The notes under the pieces were generated by a model that saw nothing but the letters and a program-made list of their open reading frames with translations, had not been told where the DNA came from and did no database searches. DNA of 64,000 nt. It comes from Candidatus Kouleothrix ribensis. GTDB taxonomy: Bacteria > Chloroflexota > Chloroflexia > Chloroflexales > Roseiflexaceae. The stretch spans positions 1,302,001-1,366,000 of the forward strand of contig JADKGW010000001.1 of NCBI GenBank assembly GCA_016722075.1. Direction: 5' to 3'. Both the position numbers and the translations under genes were made by a program. Positions 44,166 through 53,042 of this stretch are shown one piece after another; the first letter of the stretch is position 1, and every line of letters starts with the position of its first letter.

Positions 44166-45020
44166 ATGCCCGATCTGCCAATCATCGACGCGCACGTTCA
44201 CCTATGGGACCCGGCGCGCTTTCGCATGGCCTGGCTCGACGGCAGCGACCTGCTCGGCCGGCGCTATTTGCTCGATCAGTACCGCGCCCACACCGCCGGG
44301 CTTGCGATCGAGGCGCTGGTGTATCTGCAGGTCGATGTCGCTCCGGCGTATGGCTTGCTCGAGGCGCAATTCGTGGCCGGGCTGGCTGCGCACGACCCGC
44401 GCATCGGCGCGATTGTGGCCTGGGCGCCGCTCGAAGACGGTGACTGCGCGCGTACCTACCTCGACGCGCTGGTCGGCCTGTCGCCACTGGTCAAGGGCGT
44501 ACGCCGGATCGTGCAATCCGAGCCGGATGCCGGCTTCTGCCTGCGGCCCGGCTTTGTGCGCGGCGTGCGCCTGCTGGCCGAGTATGGCCTGAGCTGCGAT
44601 ATCTGCATCCAGCACGAGCAGCTCGCGGCGACGATCGCGCTGGTGCGGCAGTGCCCTGAGGTACAGTTCATGCTCGATCACCTGGGCAAGCCGGCGATCA
44701 AGGCTGGCCAGCTCGAACCGTGGCGCACGCAGCTGGCCGAGCTGGCCGCGCTGCCGAATGTGCTGTGCAAAATCAGCGGCGTAGCAACCGAGGCCGACCA
44801 CGCGGGCTGGACGGTCGAGCAGATCGCGCCGTATGTGCGCCACGCGCTCGACGTGTTTGGCGACGATCGGGTGGCCTTTGGCGGCGACTGGCCGGTGGTG
44901 CTGCTGGCCAGCGAGTACCGCCGCTGGGTCGATGCGCTCGACGCGCTGACGCACGATCGTAGCCCGGCGGCGCGGCGCAAGCTGTGGGCCGAGAACGCGC
45001 GGCGCTTCTACCGACTTTAA
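44166..45020 (+). CDS. Amidohydrolase (sugar lactonase-like, COG3618 group)
   Basis: The 284-residue TIM-barrel hydrolase has the motif DAHVHLWDP at residues 9-17, a long insertion-free barrel, VQFMLDHLGKP, LPNVLCKISGVATEAD and VAFGGDWPVVLL near the C-terminus. This is the group of L-fuconolactonase and 2-pyrone-4,6-dicarboxylate lactonase. AAGGAG sits about 9 bases before the ATG. A role opening a sugar lactone would fit the surrounding sugar genes. Confidence 0.88.
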   Translation: MPDLPIIDAHVHLWDPARFRMAWLDGSDLLGRRYLLDQYRAHTAGLAIEALVYLQVDVAPAYGLLEAQFVAGLAAHDPRIGAIVAWAPLEDGDCARTYLDALVGLSPLVKGVRRIVQSEPDAGFCLRPGFVRGVRLLAEYGLSCDICIQHEQLAATIALVRQCPEVQFMLDHLGKPAIKAGQLEPWRTQLAELAALPNVLCKISGVATEADHAGWTVEQIAPYVRHALDVFGDDRVAFGGDWPVVLLASEYRRWVDALDALTHDRSPAARRKLWAENARRFYRL

Positions 45021-45036
45021 GCCTTATAATGTGTGT

Positions 45037-47118
45037 ATGCCATTTCCACCCGACGACTACACGCCGCACGGCTACCTCGATATACCGTCGCACACGCGCA
45101 ACCTGCACCCGCGCGGCGTGCTGCGCTCGCACGCGGCCGGCCTGCGCTGGCACTTCCCGGCCTTCGCCGGCATGTACGGCGGACGGCGCGAGACCTACCG
45201 CGCCGGCTTCGCGCTGGCACTCGACGGCGCGCTCGCGCTGGCCGAGTTCGACCAGGCGAACAGCCCGTATCATTCCAAGGATCTGCTGAGCTTCGAGCTG
45301 CGGCGCGGTGCGGCTATGTGCCGCGCGACCTACCAGCTGGTTGGCGAGCACGCCCTGCACGCGGCGATCGAGGCCAGTGGCGCCGCGCGGCTCGCGCTTG
45401 TGGCTGGCTACGAGCGCGTGCTGGCGGCCAACGGCGAGTGGGGCGAGTCGGGGCTGGTCGGCCGGCTGGCCGACGGCATGCTGGTGCTACAGGGCTTCGA
45501 GGATGGCGAGGCGTTTGTGATCTGGGCCGCGCGGCCATTCGCCGACATCGGCATCGCCACCAACGCGGCTGCGGCGCAAGAATGGGCCGCGCGGCCCGCG
45601 CCGGGGCTGCCGGCCAGCGGGTTCGTGCCAACGATCGGCCGGGCAGGCGAGCTGGTCGGGCTGCACGCGGTGCTGGGGTTCACGCCCGCCGACGGCCCGA
45701 TCGACGTGATCATGGCGCGCGGGCGCACGCTCGACGCGGCGCGGCAGCACCTGGCGGCGGCGCGGGCGCAGGCCGGCGCCGAGTACACCCGCAAGCGTGC
45801 CGCCGACGCCGCCTTCTGGGCCGGCGCGCCGCAGCTTGCGGGCGACTGGCCGGCGCACTGGCGGCGCGGGCTGGTGTACGATCTCGAGACGCTGCGCATG
45901 ATGGTGAAGCAGCCGGCCGGGATCTACAAGCACTACTGGGATGCCATGCAGATCCAGGCGCCGCGTGTAGTGCTGGCCGAGGCGGCGATCGACGCGCTGC
46001 TGCTGAGCTACGCCGACGCCCAGCTGGCCCAGGCGCTGCTGCTGGGCGTGTTCCTCGATGCGCCTGCGCCAAACCTGCCCTGCTCGCGCGAAGACGGCTC
46101 GTACACCATGGTTGCGGCCGACGGCACAGTGTGCGGCACTGCGCCGGCATGGGGCTACCCGTTTCTGGTGATCGAGTGGCTCTGGCGGCTACGGCCCGAT
46201 CGCGCATGGCTCATGCAGATCTACCCGCTGCTGGCGGCCTACCTCGAGTGGTGGCTGGCCGAGCGGCGCGACGAGTCGGGCGCGCTGTTCTACGCCTGTA
46301 GCTGGGAATCGGGCCAGGACGACTCGCCGCGCTTTGGGGCGCAGCCGCTTGGCGGCGGCCACCCGACCCGCCATGTCTACCCGGCCGACCTGCACGCGGC
46401 CATGGCCCACGCCTGCGGTGTGATGGCGCAGCTGGCAGCCCTGCTGGGCGACACATACGACTGGGGCGCGCTGGCCGGTGAGTTTGCCGATCGCACGCGC
46501 GCGCTGTGGAATGGCCGGCGCTGGGCCGACTTCGATGCGCTGGCCGGCGCGCTGACCAGCCACGACGATCTGATGCTGCTGGCGCCGCTGGCGCTCGGGC
46601 TGGCCGACCAACCGCAAGCGGCGGCGCTGCGCGACGCGCTGCTCGCGCTCGACGTGGACGCGATCGTCTGGCCCATGAGCGCGTGGACGGCCACCGCAGC
46701 GGCGCAGGCCGCCGGCCTACCCGCGCAGGCCGCCCGGATTGCGGCGGCGATCTGTGAGCGCGCGTATGGCTTCAGCGACGCGCGTACGGCCCAGGCCGGC
46801 CGTACCTTGCCGGGCATTAGCTGCGAGTATTGGCCGCCCAACGGCAGCGGCGGCGGCGAGGGCTATGGCTGGGGCGCCTTCACCATGCACCTGCTGCTGC
46901 ACACGCTGGTTGGGTTGGCCCCAACCGCCACGGCGCTGGAGATCCGGCCCAACCTGCCGCTGGCCTGGCGCGTGGCCGGGCGGCGCTACTGCCTGCGGCT
47001 GCACTGGCACACGGCTAAACTCGACATACGCATCGAGCCATGTGATCAGCACCGGCTGGTACTGATCGTCAATACGGCCCGCCACGAGCTTGCATGGGGC
47101 GAAGCAATTGTGCTCTAG
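45037..47118 (+). CDS. GH63-like/MGH1-type glycoside hydrolase
   Basis: The 693-residue protein has an N-terminal beta-sandwich domain (to about residue 230) followed by an (alpha/alpha)6 barrel with MMVKQPAGIYKHYWDAMQIQAPR, WGYPFLVIEWLWRL, FYACSWESGQDDSPRFG (a probable acid Glu in WESG), and a C-terminal segment ISCEYWPPNGSGGGEGYGWGAFTMHLLLH. This pattern resembles GH63/mannosyl-oligosaccharide glucosidase-like enzymes and related trehalase-type barrels. The start is ATG 45037 (a GTG two codons earlier is also possible). A TATAAT lies only 7 bases upstream, which would make the transcript nearly leaderless. The substrate linkage is unknown. Confidence 0.85.
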   Translation: MPFPPDDYTPHGYLDIPSHTRNLHPRGVLRSHAAGLRWHFPAFAGMYGGRRETYRAGFALALDGALALAEFDQANSPYHSKDLLSFELRRGAAMCRATYQLVGEHALHAAIEASGAARLALVAGYERVLAANGEWGESGLVGRLADGMLVLQGFEDGEAFVIWAARPFADIGIATNAAAAQEWAARPAPGLPASGFVPTIGRAGELVGLHAVLGFTPADGPIDVIMARGRTLDAARQHLAAARAQAGAEYTRKRAADAAFWAGAPQLAGDWPAHWRRGLVYDLETLRMMVKQPAGIYKHYWDAMQIQAPRVVLAEAAIDALLLSYADAQLAQALLLGVFLDAPAPNLPCSREDGSYTMVAADGTVCGTAPAWGYPFLVIEWLWRLRPDRAWLMQIYPLLAAYLEWWLAERRDESGALFYACSWESGQDDSPRFGAQPLGGGHPTRHVYPADLHAAMAHACGVMAQLAALLGDTYDWGALAGEFADRTRALWNGRRWADFDALAGALTSHDDLMLLAPLALGLADQPQAAALRDALLALDVDAIVWPMSAWTATAAAQAAGLPAQAARIAAAICERAYGFSDARTAQAGRTLPGISCEYWPPNGSGGGEGYGWGAFTMHLLLHTLVGLAPTATALEIRPNLPLAWRVAGRRYCLRLHWHTAKLDIRIEPCDQHRLVLIVNTARHELAWGEAIVL

Positions 47119-47130
47119 CCCCAATACCTT

Positions 47131-47212
47131 TCAGATAACCACCAAGGCACGAAGACACCACGATGGTAGCGCATCCTGAAGCCCTTGGTGCCTTGGTGTC
47201 TTGGTGGTACAC
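47131..47212. repeat. Inverted CACCAAGG repeats
   Basis: Two facing, imperfect copies of a motif built from CACCAAGG/CACCAAGA 8-mers: AACCACCAAGGCACGAAGA on the left and CCTTGGTGCCTTGGTGTC on the right, about 40 bases apart, downstream of the glycosidase stop. Confidence 0.6.
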
Positions 47213-47266
47213 GTTCTTCGCGGCCGTATTTGCAAAGTATTGGCTCTAGCACCACTAGCAGCTGTG

Positions 47267-48034
47267 CTAAGGCCGGTACGCCGGCAGGCGCTGCTTGAGA
47301 AACACGTGCGCGGCGGCGAGCAGCAGTGCCACCTCGCCGGCATTCCACCAGAAATGCACATCAAGCCGCAGCGCAGTGGTTAGCCCCGGCAGCCGGCAGA
47401 TGAACGTGCCCTGGGTGGCCGGGCTATTCGCCAGCCAGCCGTCGCGGCCGAGCACGCCCGGCAGCCCCTGTGCCGAGACGCCGCGCACGCCCAGGCGCTC
47501 GAGCTCGCCGAGCATCATCAGGTAGCGCGTGAACATGTAGGTATGCTCGAGCGAGTGGGCCAGCGCCCAGGCCAGCAGCAGCCAGGCCCACAGATTGCGC
47601 ATACCGCCGCGCACCAGCGCAACCACCAGCGCGACCACCAGCCAGTTCCATACGAAGTGAACCCACTCGGCATTGGCCGGCGAGATCAGCCCGCCCGAGG
47701 CCGAGGCCGGCCATTGCAGCAGGCGAAACTGCACCTCTTGTGCGAAGTGCTCGAGCGTATGAAAGGCCTGGGCCGCCAGCAAGAAGCTCAGCGTCGCCAC
47801 CACCGGCCCATAGCGCCGCAGGTCGTCGCGCCACTTGAACATGCCTGCGCCCACCAACACCGCCAGCGCAACCAGCGAAGCCAGCCACACCGGCCGGCCG
47901 AGCGGGCCGGCCAGCGCCAGCCAGAGCGCCAGCGCCAGTGCCACCGCCGCCAGTGCCAGCCAGCCGCGCTCGCGTGGGTGCAACAGCGCCACGACCGGGA
48001 AGCGCGTAGTTCGATCGAGCGAAGGTGTTGTCAT
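47267..48034 (-). CDS. Multi-pass membrane protein of unknown function
   Basis: The 255-residue protein has six or seven predicted membrane helices. Two similar His-containing motifs, FHTLEHFAQE and AHSLEHTYMF, sit at helix ends and could bind a metal. A third His (LDVHFWWNAGE) lies before the last helix. It is downstream of, and on the same strand as, the CRTAC1-like gene, and I infer the two are co-transcribed. I do not recognise the family with confidence. Confidence 0.8.
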   Translation of the reverse strand: MTTPSLDRTTRFPVVALLHPRERGWLALAAVALALALWLALAGPLGRPVWLASLVALAVLVGAGMFKWRDDLRRYGPVVATLSFLLAAQAFHTLEHFAQEVQFRLLQWPASASGGLISPANAEWVHFVWNWLVVALVVALVRGGMRNLWAWLLLAWALAHSLEHTYMFTRYLMMLGELERLGVRGVSAQGLPGVLGRDGWLANSPATQGTFICRLPGLTTALRLDVHFWWNAGEVALLLAAAHVFLKQRLPAYRP

Positions 48035-49034
48035 TGGCTCACCTCATGGCTATGGCCGTGTCACGATGAGTAGTGTAGCAGGTTCTGGCGAATCGATCGC
48101 CGACACCGCGCCATCGGGCCAGCGGATCTCGAGCTGGCGCAGCAGCGTGCCGCGCGCCAGGCCGAAGTGCTGGCGTGCGCTGGCGCCCGACAGATAGCCG
48201 GCGCTGGCCCGCACGCTGCGCTGGTAGTCGCCGGCATTGGTGTGTACGATCAGCGTCGCGCCGAGCGCGCGCGTGTTCATGCTCGCGGGCCAGCGCAGCT
48301 CGACTTCCAGGCTGGTGCCGCTGCACAGCTGGTTCTCGAACAGCTGGGCCGGCGTGCTCAGGTTGTTCACCACAATATCGAGATCACCGTCGCCATCCAG
48401 GTCGGCCATGGCCATGCCGCGGCCGCTGCGGGTGCTGCCCAGGCCCCAGGCGGGCGTGCGCACGAAGCGGCCGGTATGGTCGTTGCGCAGGGCCTGGTTC
48501 TGCTCGACCAGCTCGCCGCCGGGCAGGTAGCCAAACAGCTCGGACTCGATCATGCCGTTGACCACGTATAGGTCGAGCCAGCCATCGTTGTCGAGGTCGC
48601 CAAACACGCCCGACCAGCTCCAGCCGGTGGCGTCGACGCCGCGATCATAGGCCTGGTTGAGCAGCTGGCCGTCGGCGCCGCGCACCTGCAGCACATTCTC
48701 GACGATCTGCCGGTCGCCTGGTACTGGTGGGCTCCACATTGCGCGCATCATCGGCTGCCAGCGCGCCAGGCTGGCCACGCTGGTATCGTAGGGCTTCATA
48801 TCGCTGGCGAACAGCGCATCGTGGCCCTGGTTATCGATATCGCCCTGGTCGAAGCCCATGGTGCTATGGCTGGTGGCGCGAAACGGCTCGGCCGCAGCCC
48901 AGCCGTTGCCGCGCTGCTGCCAGTACATGTCGGGTGTCGCGAAGTCGTTGCCGATCGCGATGTCGGGCCGGCCATCGTCGTTCTGGTCGAACAGCGTAAT
49001 CGCCAGCGCCTGCGATTTGGGTGCCAGCAGCGTG

Positions 49035-50261
49035 GGCGCGAACCCCTCAAAGGGTTTCACTTGACAAACGGCGGTGGACAGGACGCCATCCTTTGGTATG
49101 ATCATGCGTGCCAACACTTGAACGCACCAAGGAGGATTCCATGCCCACCGCACCCGTGTATGATAGCATACGGCAACGCTTGACGCAGCACTTGCCCCAG
49201 GCGCTCGCCAGCCAAATCGCGACCCTGGCCTATGTTGTGGTCGGCATCGGTTGCAGCATGTCTGCCCAAATCGGCAAGATTGCGCGCGCCATGCCGCTCG
49301 ATACGACCCACGCGGCAAAAGAACAGCGCATCCGGCGCTTGCTCGACAACGCGCGCCTGACCCAAGCCGATCATTATCAGGCACTCGCGAAAGCCGCCTT
49401 AACCGGGCTGCAGGGGCAACGCGTCAACCTGTTGATTGACCGCGTCCTGCTGCAGGATCACCACAACATCCTGGTGGTCAGTGTCGGCTTTCGGCGCCGC
49501 AGCTTGCCAGTGGCCTGGCTGGCGTTGCCGCATCGGGGGGCCAGTGGCCTGGCCGATCAGCAGACCCTCCTGCAGCAGGCGTTGGCGGTGTTGCCGCCCC
49601 GTGTCCGCGTGACGATCCATGGCGATAGTGAGTTCCGCAGCCAGGAGTTATTCAGCTGGCTGCGCGATCTGGGCCACCATGGCATGTTAGGCGTGACTGG
49701 TGCGACGCTGGTGGCGCTGACGCCCAGCAGCACCCCAGCCGCCCTAACGACGTGGCTGCCCCATCGCGCGAGCGTGGCGTATCTGAGCGGCGTCTATCTC
49801 ACCGAAGGGTGCCACGGTCCGGTCCAAGTGCTGGCATGGTGGGCCAAAGACGACGATGGCAAATGGATCGTGCGCGCCGTGATGACGGATCTGCCGGCCA
49901 CCTGGCAGACGTATCGCTGGGGACGGCGGCGCATGTGGATTGAGACGGTCTTTCGCGACTGGCAGAGCGGGGGCTTTCACCTGGATCGGAGCGGCATCAC
50001 CGATCGCGACCGCTTTGCCAACCTGCTGCTGCCGCTGGTGATTGCGTATTTGTGGCTGGTCGCAATCGGGCGCTGGGTGGTCAAACGCGGCTATCGCCAC
50101 CTGGTCGATGATAGCCCAGCCCACAGCTGGAAGTACAGCTTGTTCCAAATCGGCGTGGCCTGGACGGAACGGCTGGCGGCCTACACGCAACCGATACCCA
50201 TTTCCTTTAAATTGTATACGTAATCGTGTCAATTGATGAAACCCTTTGAGGGCGCGAACCC
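49035..50261 (+). mobile_element. IS4-family insertion sequence, complete, with 11-bp target duplication
   Basis: The element runs 49046-50250 (1205 bp). Its ends begin CTCAAAGGGTTTCA and are inverted at the right end; the inverted repeats continue, with a 3-base offset, to TTGACA. GGCGCGAACCC is duplicated at 49035-49045 and 50251-50261. An 11-base duplication fits the IS4 family. It splits the CRTAC1-like gene, and its transposase runs opposite to that gene. Confidence 0.93.
49141..50223 (+). CDS. IS4-family transposase
   Basis: The 360-residue transposase starts at ATG 49141 (AAGGAGG about 7 bases upstream; an earlier GTG at 49108 lies in the terminal repeat region). DDE residues are expected in NLLIDRVLLQDHH, VTIHGDSEFRSQELFSWL and RRRMWIETVFRDWQSGGFHL, the last corresponding to the IS4 YREK region although Lys is replaced. 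The frame is open to the stop 27 bases before the right end. Confidence 0.9.
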   Translation: MPTAPVYDSIRQRLTQHLPQALASQIATLAYVVVGIGCSMSAQIGKIARAMPLDTTHAAKEQRIRRLLDNARLTQADHYQALAKAALTGLQGQRVNLLIDRVLLQDHHNILVVSVGFRRRSLPVAWLALPHRGASGLADQQTLLQQALAVLPPRVRVTIHGDSEFRSQELFSWLRDLGHHGMLGVTGATLVALTPSSTPAALTTWLPHRASVAYLSGVYLTEGCHGPVQVLAWWAKDDDGKWIVRAVMTDLPATWQTYRWGRRRMWIETVFRDWQSGGFHLDRSGITDRDRFANLLLPLVIAYLWLVAIGRWVVKRGYRHLVDDSPAHSWKYSLFQIGVAWTERLAAYTQPIPISFKLYT

Positions 50262-50991
50262 CGTGCCGCTGCGGGTGTAGGCATACACACCGGCGCCGGG
50301 GCCGAGCAGGAAGCTCGTGCCCTGGCTCGTCAGCAGCTCGGCATCGTACGAGCCGGCCACCAGATCGAGCGCACCGTCGCCGTCGAGGTCGCCCCAGGCC
50401 ATGGCATAGGCCGGGCGCGCCACATTCGGCAGCAATGTCTGCACGAAGCGCGCGGCCGGGTCGCCGGTGTTGCGCCAGTAGGCCGGCGCGGCCTGGCGGC
50501 GCGTGAACACCATGTCGGGCCGGCCATCGCCATCGACATCGACAATATTGACGGCGCGCGCGTCGCCCTGGGGCATGCGCTCGGTGCGGAAGTGCAGGCC
50601 GCCCTGGTTCCAGAGGATCGTATTCGGGCCGTAGCTATTCGCCAGCACCACCTCGGGCCGCCCGTCGCCGTCGAGGTCGTCGATCGCCACACCCGAGCCG
50701 TTGCCCTCGAACATGCGCGCGATCCGCGCCGGTGCGGCGGTGGTGTGATCGAGATCGTGCGCGGCGAATGTGCCGGTACACGCCGCCGGGCTGGCCAGCG
50801 CGCTGGCCTGTGCCGCCACCGCCGTGCGCCCGCGCAGCGGCACCAGCGGCGCATAGCGCACCAGCGCCGGCTGGCCGCAGCCGGCCAGCAGCGCCGCCGC
50901 GAGCAGTATGATGATGCGGCGATTTTTTCTGGGAAGCATCACACTATACGACGTGAAACTTAACACTCAACACTCAACACTTGGAGCTTCA

Positions 50992-51855
50992 CTAGCGCCC
51001 GCCCATGCCCGACATAGCAATGCCGCGGATGAACCAGCGCTGGCCGATCATATACACGATCAGCACGGGCAGCATCGCGATCACCGAGCCGGCCATCAGC
51101 AAGTTCCACTCGACTTTGAACTGGCCCTGGAAGGTGCTCAGCCCGACCGGCAGTGTACGCATCAGCGGCGAGTTGGTCACGATCAGCGGCCACAGGAAAT
51201 CGTTCCAGGTGTTCAGCGACACAAAGATCGCCAGCGCGGCCAGCACCGGCCCGCTCAGCGGCAGGATCACGCTCCACCAGATCCGCAGCGACGAGGCGCC
51301 ATCGATCCGCGCGGCCTCGTCGAGGTCGAACGGAATACCCAGGAAATACTGGCGCAGCAGAAACGTGCTGAAGGCCGAGAACGCCGGCGGCAGGATCAGC
51401 GCCTGGTAGGTATCGTACCAGCCCAGCAGGCGCACCAGGATGAAGTTCGGGATCATGGTGATCTGGAACGGGATCATCAGGGTTGCCAGGTAGAGCAGAA
51501 ACAGCGCGGTGCGGCCGCGGAAGCGCAGGCGTGCGAACGCGAACGCCGCCAGCGACGACGTGATAATCTGCAGCACGGTCACGCTGATCGTCACGATCAG
51601 GCTGTTCAGGTAGAAGCGCCCGAACGGCATGGCCGCGACCGTCCGGCTGTAGTTGCTCCAGGCGATCGTTTTGGGAATCCAGATCGGCGGGTAGGCGAAC
51701 GTCTCGGCCGGTGTCTTGAGCGAGGTGCTGAGCATCCAGATGAACGGCAGCAGCATCACCACGCTGCCGAGCAGCAGCAGCACGTGTAGCGCCAGCCCAG
51801 CCCAGCGCGATTGGATGCGCCGCTGTGGGCGCTCGGCGAACAGATCCGTGGCCAT
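50992..51855 (-). CDS. Carbohydrate ABC transporter permease (MalG type)
   Basis: ATG 51855 lies just after the upstream permease's stop (TAG, then CC, then ATG). The 287-residue protein has six membrane helices and the MalG coupling motif EAARIDGASSLRIWWSVILPLSGPVLAAL (EAA loop). N-terminal LLLGSVVMLLPFIWMLSTSLKTP is a typical first helix. Together with 51858-52826 and 53043-54455 it forms a CUT1 importer lacking its own ATPase, which is usually a shared MsmK-type protein encoded elsewhere. Confidence 0.94.
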   Translation of the reverse strand: MATDLFAERPQRRIQSRWAGLALHVLLLLGSVVMLLPFIWMLSTSLKTPAETFAYPPIWIPKTIAWSNYSRTVAAMPFGRFYLNSLIVTISVTVLQIITSSLAAFAFARLRFRGRTALFLLYLATLMIPFQITMIPNFILVRLLGWYDTYQALILPPAFSAFSTFLLRQYFLGIPFDLDEAARIDGASSLRIWWSVILPLSGPVLAALAIFVSLNTWNDFLWPLIVTNSPLMRTLPVGLSTFQGQFKVEWNLLMAGSVIAMLPVLIVYMIGQRWFIRGIAMSGMGGR

Positions 51856-51857
51856 GG

Positions 51858-52826
51858 CTAGGCCTCCCCGGCTTCGTAGTGAACCCAGCGCTTCTGCAGC
51901 CGGTTCTGGATCAGCGTACACGCGAAGATAAACGCGAACAGCACCCACGCACCGGCCGAGGCCTTGCCCATCTGGCTATACTTGAACGCGGCCTGGTAGA
52001 TATAGAACACGATCGACATGGTTGCGCCGGCCGGGCCACCCTGGCCGCGCGTCATCACGAACGGCTCGCTGAATAGCTGGAATGCGCCGATCATCTGGAT
52101 GATCAGCAGGAAGAACGTGGTCGGGCTGATCAGCGGCAGCGTGATGCTGCGCAGGCGCTGCCAGGCGCTGGCGCCATCGACTTTGGCGGCGTCGTAGAGC
52201 TCTTCGGGCACGGCCTGCAGGCCGGCCAGGTAGATCACCATGGTGAAGCCCATGTTCTTCCACACCGTCAGCAGCACGATCGCCGGCTTGGCCCAGGCCG
52301 AGCTATTCAGCCAGTCGGGCGGCGCGATCGGCAGGCCGGTGATGTCGCCGAGCCACCAGAAGATCGCGCTGATCACCCCGAAGTCGCGGTTGAACATCCA
52401 CTGGAAGATCAGCGCCGCCGCCACCACGCTGCTGACCACCGGCATGAAGTAGATCAGCCGGTAGATCTTGACACCGCGCAGGCCCTGGTTCAGCGCCAGC
52501 GCGATCGTCAGGCCGGCCAGCAGCTGCAGCGGCACGATCGTCACGGCGTAGAATAGCGTGTTGCTAAACGCCTGGAAGAACAGCGGGTCGCGCGTGAAGA
52601 TTTCGGTGTAGTTGCCCAGGCCGATGAACACCGGTGGGTTGAGCAGGTTCCAGCGCACCAGGCTAAGTGCCAGCGAGGCCAGCACCGGCCCGACGATAAA
52701 CAGCACAAAGCCCAGGAAGCTCGGCAGCAGGAACAGGTAGGCTTCGCGCTGGTGGCCCGGCCGCCAGCCGCGCCTGCTTGGGCGGCGCTGCGCCGCCGAG
52801 GTAGTCTTTTCCGCTCGTGTAGCCAT
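51858..52826 (-). CDS. Carbohydrate ABC transporter permease (MalF type)
   Basis: The 322-residue protein has six membrane helices (YLFLLPSFLGFVLFIVGPVLASLALSLV at the start), preceded by a basic cytoplasmic segment, and the coupling motif EELYDAAKVDGASAWQRLRSITLPLISPTTFF. It pairs with the downstream MalG-type permease (3-base gap) and uses the binding protein at 53043-54455. The 216-base gap to that gene contains a long palindrome. Confidence 0.94.
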   Translation of the reverse strand: MATRAEKTTSAAQRRPSRRGWRPGHQREAYLFLLPSFLGFVLFIVGPVLASLALSLVRWNLLNPPVFIGLGNYTEIFTRDPLFFQAFSNTLFYAVTIVPLQLLAGLTIALALNQGLRGVKIYRLIYFMPVVSSVVAAALIFQWMFNRDFGVISAIFWWLGDITGLPIAPPDWLNSSAWAKPAIVLLTVWKNMGFTMVIYLAGLQAVPEELYDAAKVDGASAWQRLRSITLPLISPTTFFLLIIQMIGAFQLFSEPFVMTRGQGGPAGATMSIVFYIYQAAFKYSQMGKASAGAWVLFAFIFACTLIQNRLQKRWVHYEAGEA

Positions 52827-52934
52827 GTTTCACCTAGCGCGCGGCCTGCTTTAGCCCCGGCGTGCCCCGCCGCGCGCGCCTGCGCCGGCTCGGGCCACCC
52901 TTACGCCCATGCCAGGGCTTACTCGGCGTGTATG

Positions 52935-53029
52935 CCTGCGGCGGCGTGCTTTCTTGTTCGCTGGCTGCCGGTTTGTGCGCTCGCAACCCGCACAAACCGG
53001 CAGCCAGAACCATGCGCTACCGCCTGCGG
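52935..53029. repeat. Dispersed palindrome repeat with 19-bp perfect stem
   Basis: Arms 52961-52979 and 52989-53007 (CTGGCTGCCGGTTTGTGCG and its complement) with a 9-base loop CTCGCAACC. The CCTGCGGCGGC motif precedes it (52935-52945) and CGCCTGCGG follows (53021-53029). The stem sequence differs from the copies at 15,563 and 54,736, but loop context (GCGCTCGCA) and flanking CCTGCGG motifs are shared. Confidence 0.75.
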
Positions 53030-53042
53030 CCACCCGCGCAGC

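Larger units (their letters stand above)
48050..50939 (-). pseudogene. CRTAC1-like FG-GAP/ASPIC-UnbV lipoprotein, disrupted by an IS4-family element
   Basis: The 5' part (50939 to about 50,251) encodes a lipoprotein signal (RIIILLAAALLAGCG) and FG-GAP repeats with Ca-binding loops IDDLDGDGRPEV, VDVDGDGRPDM and GDLDGDGALDL. The 3' part (49045 to 48050) encodes ITLFDQNDDGRPDIAI, GDLDNDGWLDLYV, ADLDGDGDLDIVV and the C-terminal ASPIC/UnbV domain (VELRWPASMNTRALGATLIV). Joining them across one copy of the target duplication restores a continuous frame (SGTGFAP). Without the element this would be about 560 residues, a cell-surface beta-propeller. The insertion appears to be its only lesion. Confidence 0.9.
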
